A program made the translations under genes and the position numbers. A stretch of DNA of 64,000 bases from Cohnella luojiensis (lineage in GTDB: Bacteria > Bacillota > Bacilli > Paenibacillales > Paenibacillaceae), in the NCBI RefSeq assembly GCF_004564235.1, contig NZ_SOMN01000014.1, forward strand, positions 43,492 through 107,491, written 5' to 3'. This document shows, piece after piece, positions 18,370 to 26,441 of the stretch. Numbering within the stretch: position 1 is the first letter of the stretch; each line of letters opens with the position of its first letter. The notes under the pieces are model-generated. The model made no database searches. It saw only the letters and a program-made list of their open reading frames with translations, and was not told where the DNA came from.

Positions 18370-19206
18370 TTATTTCAATTGGAAACCGCTGGACATGACA
18401 TCGGCACTCACAAACCGCTGGGCCGCGAGCAGCAAGATAATCGTTGGCGCCGTCAGAATGATGGAGAACACCGCGCCTGCGCTGCCCGGAAAATCGGCGA
18501 TAATGGAATACATGACGATCGGCATCGTTCTGTAATCGGGAATGCCTACGAGAAAAGTACCTTGAGCTTCATCCAGAGAGTTAAGAAACGTAAAGACGGA
18601 AGCCACGATAATACCGGGCAATGCCATCGGCAACGTAATGCTTCGGAACACGCGAAACGGTGACGCTCCTACGTCCCGGGCGGATTCCTCTTGCGCCGAA
18701 TGAACGTTGCGGAAGGCGGCCGTTGGGATCCAGGTCATGAACATCAGGACATTGATCATGTGAACCAGCACGACACCGAGCAGCGTATTCATAAGTCCCA
18801 ATTTATAGAAGAGGACGGCAATCGATACGTACAGCCCCATTTTCGGAAAAGCATGCGTAAGCAAGAAGGAGAAAAGGAATACTTTGCTGAGCGGAAACCT
18901 GATGCGCGCAAATGCGTAAGCTGCTGGAATGCACAGCACAATGGACAAAGCCGTAACCAATGCGGCTATCAAGAATGATAGTCCAATCGATTTAGCGATT
19001 TCATCCTCTTGAAGCACGAATTTCCACCACTGCAACGACCACTGGTGAGGCAACAAATCGGGATAAGTCCATTTTCCGCTAAAAGCCAGAACGACCAAGT
19101 TCAATAAGGGACTGACGAAGAACACGATAAACACGATCAGAAGCAGAAACTCGATGATTTTGCGAGTTCCGATTGCTCGGAAATACCATAACATGCAATG
19201 ATTCAT
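18370..19206 (-). CDS. ABC transporter permease (PotC type)
   Basis: 278 residues with six hydrophobic helices and an EAA-like loop ('SARDVGASPFRVFRSITLPM', about 180-200). It is the second-type permease of the same importer. Start at ATG 19206 with GGAGGGAG immediately upstream; an ATG four codons later is also possible. It follows the LacI-family gene by 17 nt and precedes the ATPase gene by 33 nt. Confidence 0.9.
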   Translation of the reverse strand: MNHCMLWYFRAIGTRKIIEFLLLIVFIVFFVSPLLNLVVLAFSGKWTYPDLLPHQWSLQWWKFVLQEDEIAKSIGLSFLIAALVTALSIVLCIPAAYAFARIRFPLSKVFLFSFLLTHAFPKMGLYVSIAVLFYKLGLMNTLLGVVLVHMINVLMFMTWIPTAAFRNVHSAQEESARDVGASPFRVFRSITLPMALPGIIVASVFTFLNSLDEAQGTFLVGIPDYRTMPIVMYSIIADFPGSAGAVFSIILTAPTIILLLAAQRFVSADVMSSGFQLK

Positions 19207-19223
19207 CTCCCTCCGCGCACAAT

Positions 19224-20225
19224 TTAAGTCGACTCTCGGATGACAAGCTCGCTCGTATATTCGTTAAGCTTGGACAAAACCTTTTCTTGCTTGATTAAAC
19301 GGTCCAGCATCACAACCGCATCGTGCCCGATCTTGCTGTTATCCACTTTGATGGTCGTTAGCGAAGGCGAATACATGGCGGCATATTCGATATCGTCAAA
19401 GCCCATCACCGCAACCTGTCCGGGGATTGGGACGGATCGTTGCTGCAGAAGTTTCATCGCGCCAAGCGCCATCATATCGTTGGTCGCGAATAGAGCGGTA
19501 AAGCCCTGTCCGATAAAATAATCCCATTGCTCTTCCAGAAGACGGTACCCTTGCTCAAAGCTTGATTCGGGGGAGTAATAAACGCTCATCTCGATATTTT
19601 CGTCCATTCGTTCCATGCTTTCCTGGAATCCTCTGAGTCGCAAATTATGGCTTCTATGCTCCTGCGGACCGGCGATTACAAAAAAGTTGCGGTGACCCAG
19701 TTGATAAAGATAAGAGGCCGCGTGGCTCCCTCCTTCCTCATCCATGCTCACGAAATGCATCACCTCCGGATCGTCCGTCGAACCATTTACCATCAGATAA
19801 GGAATATTGAATTTCTTGACGTATTCGATAACGTTCTGTCGCAATCGGCTGATCAGAATCAATCCTTCGACCCGCTTCTCCATCATGAAGTCGGTGGAAC
19901 TCAGCGACATCCCTCGGTCCGTGGCAAGGTAAACGGAGTATCCCATGGCTTGGGCGGCCACTAGAATGGAATCGACGATTTTACCGTATATCGGATGGGA
20001 AACGATCGGTTGCTGATCACGATAAATGATGACGCCTATATTGTTCGTTCGTTGGGAAACCATTGCCCTCGCCACCGCGCTCGGCTTGTACTTCAATTCC
20101 TCGACGACGCTGAGCACGCGCTCGCGTACTTCCGGACTGGTATAACCTTTACCGGAGATGACCCGAGAAACCGTCGACTTGGAAACGCCGACGCGCAAAG
20201 CGATTTCTTTGATGTTATAAGCCAA
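19224..20225 (-). CDS. LacI/GalR family transcriptional regulator
   Basis: 333 residues from TTG 20225, with GGAGG 9 nt upstream and an 11-nt overlap with the preceding gene. The N-terminal LacI HTH and hinge are clear ('IKEIALRVGVSKSTVSRVIS', then 'YKPSAVARAM'), followed by a periplasmic-binding-type ligand domain ('VMGFDDIEYAAMYSPSLTTI' near the end). It lies inside the operon it probably controls. The imperfect operator TGGGAACGATCCCA at 22475, upstream of the first gene, is a likely target (inference). It may or may not also bind the different GAAACGTTTC sites. Confidence 0.93.
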   Translation of the reverse strand: MAYNIKEIALRVGVSKSTVSRVISGKGYTSPEVRERVLSVVEELKYKPSAVARAMVSQRTNNIGVIIYRDQQPIVSHPIYGKIVDSILVAAQAMGYSVYLATDRGMSLSSTDFMMEKRVEGLILISRLRQNVIEYVKKFNIPYLMVNGSTDDPEVMHFVSMDEEGGSHAASYLYQLGHRNFFVIAGPQEHRSHNLRLRGFQESMERMDENIEMSVYYSPESSFEQGYRLLEEQWDYFIGQGFTALFATNDMMALGAMKLLQQRSVPIPGQVAVMGFDDIEYAAMYSPSLTTIKVDNSKIGHDAVVMLDRLIKQEKVLSKLNEYTSELVIREST

Positions 20226-20946
20226 TTCCCGTTACCTCCCGCTTCACTCTTGCCGCGGCGGCAACATTCTTGGTCGTTATCGAGCGAACGCCCATCTCGG
20301 CGAATCGTTTGATCTGACCCTCTTCATTTACTGTCCAGATGTATACGGGCAAGCTGTAATCGGCCGCTATCTCGAGTAACGGCGGTTGAACCAGTTGATA
20401 GGGCATATTCAGTCCCAAGCATCCGGCGCTTCTCGCGTGATCGCATGTTTTTCGGATGGCATCCGTATAGCTCAAGGTCTTAAAAATCCGGACATCCGCG
20501 TTGAGAAGCTTGAATAATCTAGGGTTGTGTTCCTGGGCCTTACGTGCCGATTCGTATTCGCATCCCGTTAGGAAAACTTGGTCGTGCAAGCCGAGCCTTT
20601 CGACTAAATCGGATACCGGCGCGATGCACAAGTCCGTCTTCAGATCCAGGTTCATGATTTTTCCGGCATTGCGTACAAGCTCCAAGGCCTGTTCCAGCGT
20701 TGGTATTAGCGTTGACACTCCATCGCGCAGCTCATTGAAGGTCATTCCGGAAATCCGGCTCTCGGTCCCGTTCTCCAAGCGAACCGTATCGTCATGGGAA
20801 AGCACGAGGATGCCGTCTCGCGTGACGTGAATGTCGTCTTCGATAATGTCTGCCCCGTATGAAATCCCGGTTTCGATCGATAGCAGCGAGTTCGTAGGCG
20901 TGTCCATACACCCGGTATGAGCGGTAATCAGCGGGAAGCTCTTCAC
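20215..20946 (-). CDS. Glycerophosphodiester phosphodiesterase-like protein, divergent active site
   Basis: 243 residues from GTG 20946, overlapping the upstream stop as GTGA. The GDPD TIM-barrel pattern is present: 'GADIIEDDIHVTRDG' (the ExD metal pair) and 'LVLSHDDTV' (second His). The family signature HR...EN, however, reads H-T...T-N here ('AHTGCMDTPTNS'), so the Arg after the first catalytic His and the Glu of the PEN motif are both replaced. No signal peptide, so cytoplasmic. Known family members split glycerophosphodiesters into glycerol-3-phosphate and an alcohol. The substitutions suggest a changed substrate or weak activity. Confidence 0.85.
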   Translation of the reverse strand: MKSFPLITAHTGCMDTPTNSLLSIETGISYGADIIEDDIHVTRDGILVLSHDDTVRLENGTESRISGMTFNELRDGVSTLIPTLEQALELVRNAGKIMNLDLKTDLCIAPVSDLVERLGLHDQVFLTGCEYESARKAQEHNPRLFKLLNADVRIFKTLSYTDAIRKTCDHARSAGCLGLNMPYQLVQPPLLEIAADYSLPVYIWTVNEEGQIKRFAEMGVRSITTKNVAAAARVKREVTGIGL

Positions 20947-21977
20947 TCGTTACCTCTCCCCTCATTGAAATAAATGGCATTCGTAAATGCGATAAGTGCT
21001 CTTGCTCCGTGAACGGTTCCCCATAATTCAGCCCTAACCCAGAGTAGTCCGCCTTCCGGGATGTTCATTCGATAAACCTCATCCTCCGCTCCGACGGATC
21101 GTTCGGCCACCATTCCCGCATTTCCTATAATCTTTAGCGCAAATTTCTGTTCAGGGAGCTCCCACAATCCTTGCCTATTTGAAAAAACCGTTTTTACATG
21201 GCCCCAATACCCGCCGAAACGTTCATTGTGATCGGACCCGGGAGCCGGAACACTATCGCCGATTCCGAACCGCGAGCTGGCCGATTCAACTTCCATTGTT
21301 ACTAGCGGTCCAATCGTCACGACAGCACTTCCGTGGCGCAGCGCATGAACTGCGTCTTGAGCAATCTGCTTCATCTCATTTGGCTTATCCGCACGAAGGC
21401 CGAGATAAGTGACGGATACGGGTTCCTCCGTCGCGACTTGCGCATGCCAATCGCGACCGGATGTAGCAGCGATTCGGCAGCCTTCGTTCAGTCGGTCAGT
21501 CCATAAGGAGAAAGCGCGAAGATTATCCGTCTTAATGGAAGGAAACGTGCCCGACCATACTTCGATATAATCGATGTCGTCCCAATTCTGAATTTCATAC
21601 TCCCAATAACAGCCGGTACAGATGGGACTTCCTATTCGATAGGGATGGGCCATACCTACAAGCCCCGCCTTCTGGTGAACTTCGGATATTCCCTTGTAGA
21701 TGTTGTGCGGTTCGGACGTACGCCAATCCACGAACTCTTGTAAGCCGAGCGTAAGCATGTGACCGTGGAACGTTGTCCATTCCATGCCCGGAATAATGGT
21801 TACGCCCCATTCCCGTTCGACTTTCTCGCGATCCTCGATACCGGACAACGTATTGTGATCAGTTAGCGCGATGCATTCGAAGCCCAGCTTTGCCGAGCCT
21901 TCGGCGAGCTCGCTTAAGGTTTGTCTGCCGTCGCTATGATAGGTATGGGTGTGGAGTTCGCAGGCTAACCAATACAT
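20943..21977 (-). CDS. CehA/McbA family PHP-type metallohydrolase
   Basis: 344 residues from ATG 21977, which overlaps the previous stop as TAATG and has GAGGAAACGTA before it. A longer frame to 22154 exists but reads through the upstream gene. PHP-domain motifs are clear: 'CELHTHTYHSDG' at the N-terminus, 'ALTDHNTLSG', 'IIPGMEWTTFHGHMLTLG' and 'ATSGRDWHA'. These supply the His/Asp/Glu cluster for two or three metals. CehA/McbA enzymes hydrolyse esters and phosphoesters. The C-terminal 120 residues form a beta-rich domain. Tight coupling to the GDPD-like gene suggests sequential hydrolysis. Confidence 0.88.
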   Translation of the reverse strand: MYWLACELHTHTYHSDGRQTLSELAEGSAKLGFECIALTDHNTLSGIEDREKVEREWGVTIIPGMEWTTFHGHMLTLGLQEFVDWRTSEPHNIYKGISEVHQKAGLVGMAHPYRIGSPICTGCYWEYEIQNWDDIDYIEVWSGTFPSIKTDNLRAFSLWTDRLNEGCRIAATSGRDWHAQVATEEPVSVTYLGLRADKPNEMKQIAQDAVHALRHGSAVVTIGPLVTMEVESASSRFGIGDSVPAPGSDHNERFGGYWGHVKTVFSNRQGLWELPEQKFALKIIGNAGMVAERSVGAEDEVYRMNIPEGGLLWVRAELWGTVHGARALIAFTNAIYFNEGRGNE

Positions 21978-22438
21978 TACGTTTCCTCCTCCGATGCCCA
22001 AACCGTAAGATGATAAGAACACTGTTCCGTTACAATGGAGTGTAAACTGAGCGTTACGCTCCATATTCCTGCAACCATCCGGCCCTTCGTCAATCCTGGC
22101 GAGGAATCCCGCTCCGCAAGGAACAACAACTGCTCCGGATCGTGCCGGTGACACGCTCCTCTGTTGCCTTCGGGATCATCCACCGAAACGGTAATCAGAT
22201 TGGTTAAAGGCAGATAACGTTCCCAGCCGCCCTGAAGCAGCTGCTTTTGTTCCGGAGCGGAATATAAATCAATTCCCGCCATAATCAATGGTTTGGCGCG
22301 TTCGTTATCTTCAAGAACTTTGGGACTATAATTGAACCTGATCCATATTTTTGCGGTTGGATGATCCAGGTTAAACCGGTGAGCGAAATGTTGTCGGGAG
22401 TCGTCCGGGGTAACCTGCCCGGTAATGTAAAGAAGCAT
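21977..22438 (-). CDS. Hypothetical small protein, first gene of the organophosphate-type operon
   Basis: 153 residues from ATG 22438 with AAAGGAGACTAT upstream. I do not recognise a named family. The sequence is beta-rich with alternating hydrophobic strands ('AKIWIRFNYSPKVL', 'SVTLSLHSIVTEQCSYHLTV'), no signal peptide and no membrane helix. Its pattern resembles the beta-sandwich domain that is fused N-terminally to CehA/McbA proteins in other species. Here it would be a separate subunit translated just before the CehA gene (TAATG junction). That link is inference. Confidence 0.7.
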   Translation of the reverse strand: MLLYITGQVTPDDSRQHFAHRFNLDHPTAKIWIRFNYSPKVLEDNERAKPLIMAGIDLYSAPEQKQLLQGGWERYLPLTNLITVSVDDPEGNRGACHRHDPEQLLFLAERDSSPGLTKGRMVAGIWSVTLSLHSIVTEQCSYHLTVWASEEET

Positions 22439-22474
22439 ATAGTCTCCTTTGGTTGTGACATGATTGACTTAATA

Positions 22475-22488
22475 TGGGAACGATCCCA
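22475..22488. promoter_or_regulatory. LacI-family operator candidate TGGGAACGATCCCA
   Basis: 14-bp dyad with one central mismatch and a CG centre, 37 bp upstream of the first gene of the operon that encodes a LacI-family regulator. It differs from GAAACGTTTC, so two different regulators or specificities are implied. Confidence 0.6.
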
Positions 22489-22663
22489 CAACAAATATAT
22501 CATACCTCCCGGCTATTCGGCAGATATTATCGGAGTTTGCGTTTTTTGTTAAAATAGACTCCCCTATTACCAATAATTGAAGATGGGTATTGTCCCGCTA
22601 ATAGAATAGGATAGAGTGAGTGAACTCTACTCAATTACAATCGGAAAGCGAGTTGCAAGAGAA

Positions 22664-24283
22664 ATGAAGCGCATCTATGCCATCGGAAGAGCGATGGTTG
22701 CCCTTATTTTATGCTTTACATTCACCATACAAATGCATCGCGCTGCGGCAGCCGATATCCGTCTGCCATTCGACGATATTACCCAGAACTTCGCTACGGA
22801 AGCGATCATAAATCTATCGAAATTAAAGCTCATTTCCGGAACGGGAGGACGCAACTTCGAGCCTGCTAAACCCATTACGCGGGCCGAGCTTGTCGCATTG
22901 CTTGACCGCTTGCTCGGGATTTCTCCCGTCTCTAGCGCGATCCCTTCTTTCTCTGACGTGCCGAAGACGGCATGGTTCTATGAATGGGTACAGCCAGCGA
23001 TTCAACTGGGCATCGCACATGGCACATCGAATACCCTATTCGAGCCGAATCGCCCGGTCACCCGCGAGGAAGCAGCCGTATTAATGACCCGGGCATTGAA
23101 GCAGACTTCGATAAGTCCTCCTGCCGATTCCGAATCCAATTACCTTGACCATGATCGAATACATTCGTGGGCGCTTTCGTCCGTCTATCAACTAAGTCAT
23201 TTCGGAATAATAGAAGGCGAGAGCGGGAACTTCCGCCCTAACGATTCCATTACTAGACAAGAAGCGGCCGTGATGATGTATCGTGCATGGACACGACCTG
23301 GTTGGTCCGAACAGATTCGCGCGACTCCTCCTCAACGAATCCAGCTAGGTTGGCAGTATGGGCAGACAACCCAGCAATTCGAGCAGCAGGTCGCACAGTC
23401 CCACGTGAATACCGTCTCTCCGCGTTGGTTTTACCTAGGGAAGACAAGTACGGTCGAAAATCATACCGATTCGTCTCTGATTGAATGGGCGCATAAGTAT
23501 GGAAAGAAGGTGTGGGCGATGGTCGGCAACCATTCCGATCAGGAGATCACCCACCAGATGTTATCCCATTCGGATCAACGCCAAGCCTTTATTCTAAAGC
23601 TGACTAACCTCGTTCGGTACTATGGCATTGACGGTTTGAACATCGATTTCGAGAACGTGAGTCCTCAAGACCGCGATTCGTTTACGACCTTCATCAAGGA
23701 TTTATCTCAGAAAATGAGGGCCATTCCAGCCGTATTATCCGTAAACGTATCCCCTGATTTCGGCACGGATTGGACCGAGGTGTTTGACTACTCCGCATTG
23801 GGGAGAAACGCAGATTATATCGTCCTTATGGGATACGACGAGCATTGGGGCGGGGCTCCGGAAGCAGGATCGGTCTCCTCTCTTCCCTGGCTTCGGCAAG
23901 GCATCGAAACCCTGCTCACGCAAGTGCCTGCTCGCAAAGTCATTCTTGCCCTGCCGCTTTATATGCGTAATTGGACGATAAGCTCAGCCGGAAAAACCTC
24001 TTCCGCGGACTGGAGCCTTGTCCAACAGAACAAAACAGTGAACACAAGACTGTTAAAGACGGCTTGGAATGATACGCTTGGCCAATATTATGCGCACTAT
24101 AGTGATAAAGCTATGCTTAATAAGCTATGGTTGGAGGATGGCCGTTCGTTATCCCTTAAAGTCATGTTAGGCGAAACACATTCCTTCGCCGGTTACGGTT
24201 ACTGGTATATGGGAGGCGAGAGCCCAGACATCTGGACGAGCTTACGCAATGTCATGAAATTCGGTTCTTATTCGTTCTCATAA
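22664..24283 (+). CDS. SLH-domain surface protein with GH18-type glycosidase domain
   Basis: 539 residues from ATG 22664, which gives a standard signal peptide ('MKRIYAIGRAMVALILCFTF'). A GTG at 22616 would add 16 residues and cannot be excluded. Three SLH repeats (about 35-200), each ending 'PITRAELVALL', 'PVTREEAAVLM' or 'SITRQEAAVMM', bind pyruvylated cell-wall polymer. The rest is a GH18 TIM barrel with DGLNIDFE, the YaaH/SleL version of DxxDxDxE, keeping the catalytic Glu. Those relatives are spore-cortex or peptidoglycan N-acetylglucosaminidases. It would act on the wall of the cell or spore. The stop codon abuts the left end of a MITE-like element. Confidence 0.9.
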   Translation: MKRIYAIGRAMVALILCFTFTIQMHRAAAADIRLPFDDITQNFATEAIINLSKLKLISGTGGRNFEPAKPITRAELVALLDRLLGISPVSSAIPSFSDVPKTAWFYEWVQPAIQLGIAHGTSNTLFEPNRPVTREEAAVLMTRALKQTSISPPADSESNYLDHDRIHSWALSSVYQLSHFGIIEGESGNFRPNDSITRQEAAVMMYRAWTRPGWSEQIRATPPQRIQLGWQYGQTTQQFEQQVAQSHVNTVSPRWFYLGKTSTVENHTDSSLIEWAHKYGKKVWAMVGNHSDQEITHQMLSHSDQRQAFILKLTNLVRYYGIDGLNIDFENVSPQDRDSFTTFIKDLSQKMRAIPAVLSVNVSPDFGTDWTEVFDYSALGRNADYIVLMGYDEHWGGAPEAGSVSSLPWLRQGIETLLTQVPARKVILALPLYMRNWTISSAGKTSSADWSLVQQNKTVNTRLLKTAWNDTLGQYYAHYSDKAMLNKLWLEDGRSLSLKVMLGETHSFAGYGYWYMGGESPDIWTSLRNVMKFGSYSFS

Positions 24284-24350
24284 AGGGGCTGTCTCAAAAG
24301 TCAAATTTGGATTTTGAGCCCCCACTTTCGATGAATAATCAAGCCAAAGT

Positions 24351-24391
24351 AAAACCTCCATCCCCACTTTGATAGTGGATTTGGAGGTTTT
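24351..24391 (+). terminator. Rho-independent terminator of the GH18 gene
   Basis: AAAACCTCCA pairs with TGGAGGTTTT, with an inner CCACT/AGTGG stem, followed by TCTTGTT. It lies about 70 nt after the stop codon and inside the MITE-like element. Confidence 0.8.
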
Positions 24392-24473
24392 CTTGTTCAT
24401 ATTTTGGGATTTACTTAATCAGTTTTATCCTTTTGGGAAAGCCCATTCTTCACTCATAAATCCTCTCCACTCA

Positions 24474-24757
24474 CGCAATTAGTAAACCTACGCAAACTAC
24501 GGTGCCTCAAACTAGCCCCCAGTACGCAATTAGTTTGACTAAAGCTAACTGCGAGACACCGCACTGGTCTAGGCGCACGTTTAGTTAGACTAAAGCTACC
24601 TACGCCCCGCCGATGTGACTCCGTGCACCTATTTAGTTAGACTAAAGCTAACTACGCCCCTCTGCGCCGACTCAGAGACCCTATTTAGTTAGACTAAAGC
24701 TAACTACGCCACTCCGCGCTGACTCCGTGCACCAATTTAGCGCAAATGAGGACGAAT
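24474..24757. repeat. Six-unit tandem repeat, 51-52 bp period, palindromic core
   Basis: The core TTAGTTAGACTAAAGCTAAC recurs at 24530, 24581, 24633 and 24685, with degraded copies at 24479 and 24737. Steps are 51, 51, 52, 52 and 52 bp. Each core is a dyad (TTAGTTAG/CTAACTA type). Spacers also share CCGTGCACC and CGACTC/GACTCCG words. No open frame spans the array. A period of 52 bp is five turns of B-DNA, so cores face the same side of the helix. Confidence 0.85.
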
Positions 24758-24810
24758 TATTAATAGTAGCAACAACTATTCCTACACCAAGTTCGACCTG
24801 GTCCAAGATA

Positions 24811-24853
24811 AAAAAGAAGCTGCTCAAAAGTTTACACTTTTGGGACAGCCCCT
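24811..24853 (-). terminator. Terminator-like hairpin for the DUF1801-like gene
   Basis: On the minus strand GCTG..CCAAAAGT pairs with ACTTTTG..CAGC and is followed by TTCTTTTTT. It overlaps the right inverted repeat of the MITE-like element. Confidence 0.65.
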
Positions 24854-24866
24854 TAAACTTGTTTCC

Positions 24867-25142
24867 TTAGAGAGTACTCGATGCCTGAACAAGAAGCTTG
24901 GACAACATCTCATAGTCCATCGATTGTCCTTCGCGGATTTTAATCCACTTTCTTTCCGGAGGACCTTCGAACTGGCCTTTCGGTAAATCAAGACCTTCCG
25001 CGTTAAAGATCATAAAGGCTACAGCATCCTTAGAAGGCGTAATGACCGCAGCGTACTTCCCGTTCTTCAGAAAATGAGGTTTCTTGTATTGAATCCGCTC
25101 CGCGACCTTAGGTGAGGAATATTCCTGTAAAGGGATAATCAA
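24867..25142 (-). CDS. DUF1801-like small protein
   Basis: 91 residues from ATG 25142, overlapping the pyruvate kinase stop as ATGA, so the two are co-translated. The sequence ('VAERIQYKKPHFLKNGKYAA', 'AVAFMIFNAEGLDLPKG', then 'RKWIKIREGQSM') fits the second half of a DUF1801 domain. The usual N-terminal helix is short or missing. Function unknown. The coupling to a glycolytic gene is unusual and its meaning is unclear. It may be a shortened family member kept by chance. Confidence 0.7.
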   Translation of the reverse strand: MIIPLQEYSSPKVAERIQYKKPHFLKNGKYAAVITPSKDAVAFMIFNAEGLDLPKGQFEGPPERKWIKIREGQSMDYEMLSKLLVQASSTL

Positions 25143-26209
25143 GAATTCACGTTGAACGGGAACCGTGAATATAAGCTTTCCAGAGTAAAGTTCTCCTCCC
25201 GATCAACACCCTCGGCAAATAAAGCAACGCGGCTCAGAACTTGGACGGATTGGATAGGAAATTTGCCTACGGAGCTTTCGGCGGAAAGCATCACTGCGTT
25301 CGTGCCATCTTGCACGGCTTGAAAGATATCCGTTACTTCCGCTCGCGTGGGAACCGGATGCTCGATCATGGACTGAAGCATTTGCGTTGCCGTGATGACA
25401 TAAGTTCCGGATGCCTTGCATTCCTTTAAAAGAGTTTTCTGAATGAGCGGAACTTGTTCGAAGGGGAGTTCGACGCCGAGGTCTCCCCTTGCAATCATGA
25501 TTCCTTCCGAATGAGCGGCGATATCCCTGAAATTCTTTACGCTTTCCAACGTTTCGATCTTGGCGACCAATAGCGGAACGGTCCCGCTTAATGATCGGCA
25601 TACCTCCCTGATCTCTTCCAAATGAGCGGAACGGCGAATAAAGGAGCAAGCGATCAAATCGACTCCTTCACCGAGAAGAAAAGCCAGATCTTCGCGATCC
25701 TTGTCCGTAATCGCTTGAATGTGCAACGTGGTTCCCGGAAAGTTTACGCCTTTGTTGCTGCTTATTTTCCCGCCAATCAAACAAGTCGTTTTCACCCATA
25801 CAGGGGCGACTTCGGTAACCTCCAACTTAACCTCGCCGTCATTAATCAGAACGGTTGCGCCAACGGCGATATCCTTCGTAATGCCCGCGTAGTCGACATT
25901 CGCCCGCTGATTATTTCCCGTTACGGGAGTAATCAGAAGATCATAAGATTGACCTTCCTTAAGAATTACGCCGTCGCCTTCGAATTCACCCAGCCTGATC
26001 TTGGGACCTTGCAAATCAGCCATTATTCGAATCGGCTTACCCAATTCCCTGCTGGCCTCCCTTAGAAATTGAATGACTTCCCTATGGCTTTCATGGTTTC
26101 CGTGCGACATGTTTATCCTGGCGATTGTCATACCGCCTAACATCAGCTCTTTAAGATTTGCATAGGAGGCACTGGCAGGTCCGATAGTGCATATCAAGTC
26201 GATACTCAT
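25139..26209 (-). CDS. pyk: Short pyruvate kinase lacking the C-terminal domain
   Basis: 356 residues. Catalytic A-domain and B-domain motifs are intact: 'ARINMSHG' near 32, 'LINDGEVKLEV', 'VAKIETLESV' with the catalytic Lys/Glu, 'IMIARGDLGVELPFEQ', 'TATQMLQSMIEHPVPTRAEV' and 'NAVMLSAESSVGKFP'. Standard bacterial enzymes have 470-585 residues. Here the allosteric C-domain and any PEP-utiliser domain are absent. The stop is clean and coupled to the next gene, so this looks designed, not truncated by accident. It would convert PEP and ADP to pyruvate and ATP, probably without effector control. It may be a second pyruvate kinase besides a full-length one. Confidence 0.9.
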   Translation of the reverse strand: MSIDLICTIGPASASYANLKELMLGGMTIARINMSHGNHESHREVIQFLREASRELGKPIRIMADLQGPKIRLGEFEGDGVILKEGQSYDLLITPVTGNNQRANVDYAGITKDIAVGATVLINDGEVKLEVTEVAPVWVKTTCLIGGKISSNKGVNFPGTTLHIQAITDKDREDLAFLLGEGVDLIACSFIRRSAHLEEIREVCRSLSGTVPLLVAKIETLESVKNFRDIAAHSEGIMIARGDLGVELPFEQVPLIQKTLLKECKASGTYVITATQMLQSMIEHPVPTRAEVTDIFQAVQDGTNAVMLSAESSVGKFPIQSVQVLSRVALFAEGVDREENFTLESLYSRFPFNVNS

Positions 26210-26441
26210 TTTTTCCGATCCTCCGATTCGCTTTATTAAATATCCTGCTTCTAACTCACGAATTGAATGAGCAGCTGGTTAAACTTATCCCGCAATTCCC
26301 AGAATGATCCATGAGAAATAAGATATTCATCCGCGCAGAAATAGGTGAGTGCCTATCCTCATTTTTAATGACGCTAGGCAGTGAACGATTTAGGCAAATG
26401 CACATAAACTGAAGCCTAGTATATTAAAGGATGTGGGCATT

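Larger units (their letters stand above)
24283..24854. mobile_element. MITE-like element with 19-bp terminal inverted repeats, no transposase
   Basis: Left end AAGGGGCTGTCTCAAAAGT (24283-24301) and right end, read inverted, AAGGGGCTGTCCCAAAAGT (24836-24854) match at 18 of 19 positions. GGGGCTGTCYCAAAAG ends are typical of IS1182-like elements in Bacillota. The 572 bp between hold no coding frame, a terminator hairpin and a tandem array. I see no clear target duplication. Alternative: two independent terminators of the convergent flanking genes, since both ends also fold into hairpins. Confidence 0.6.

Noticed and set aside
22475..22488. Assigning TGGGAACGATCCCA and GAAACGTTTC to one regulator
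   Set aside because: Only the central AACG half is shared and the flanks differ; two specificities are more likely.
24474..24757. CRISPR array
   Set aside because: The units are degenerate tandem copies with related, not unique, spacers; the core is variable; no cas gene in the window.
24283..24854. Intact insertion sequence
   Set aside because: Terminal repeats are present but no transposase frame exists in any of the six frames.
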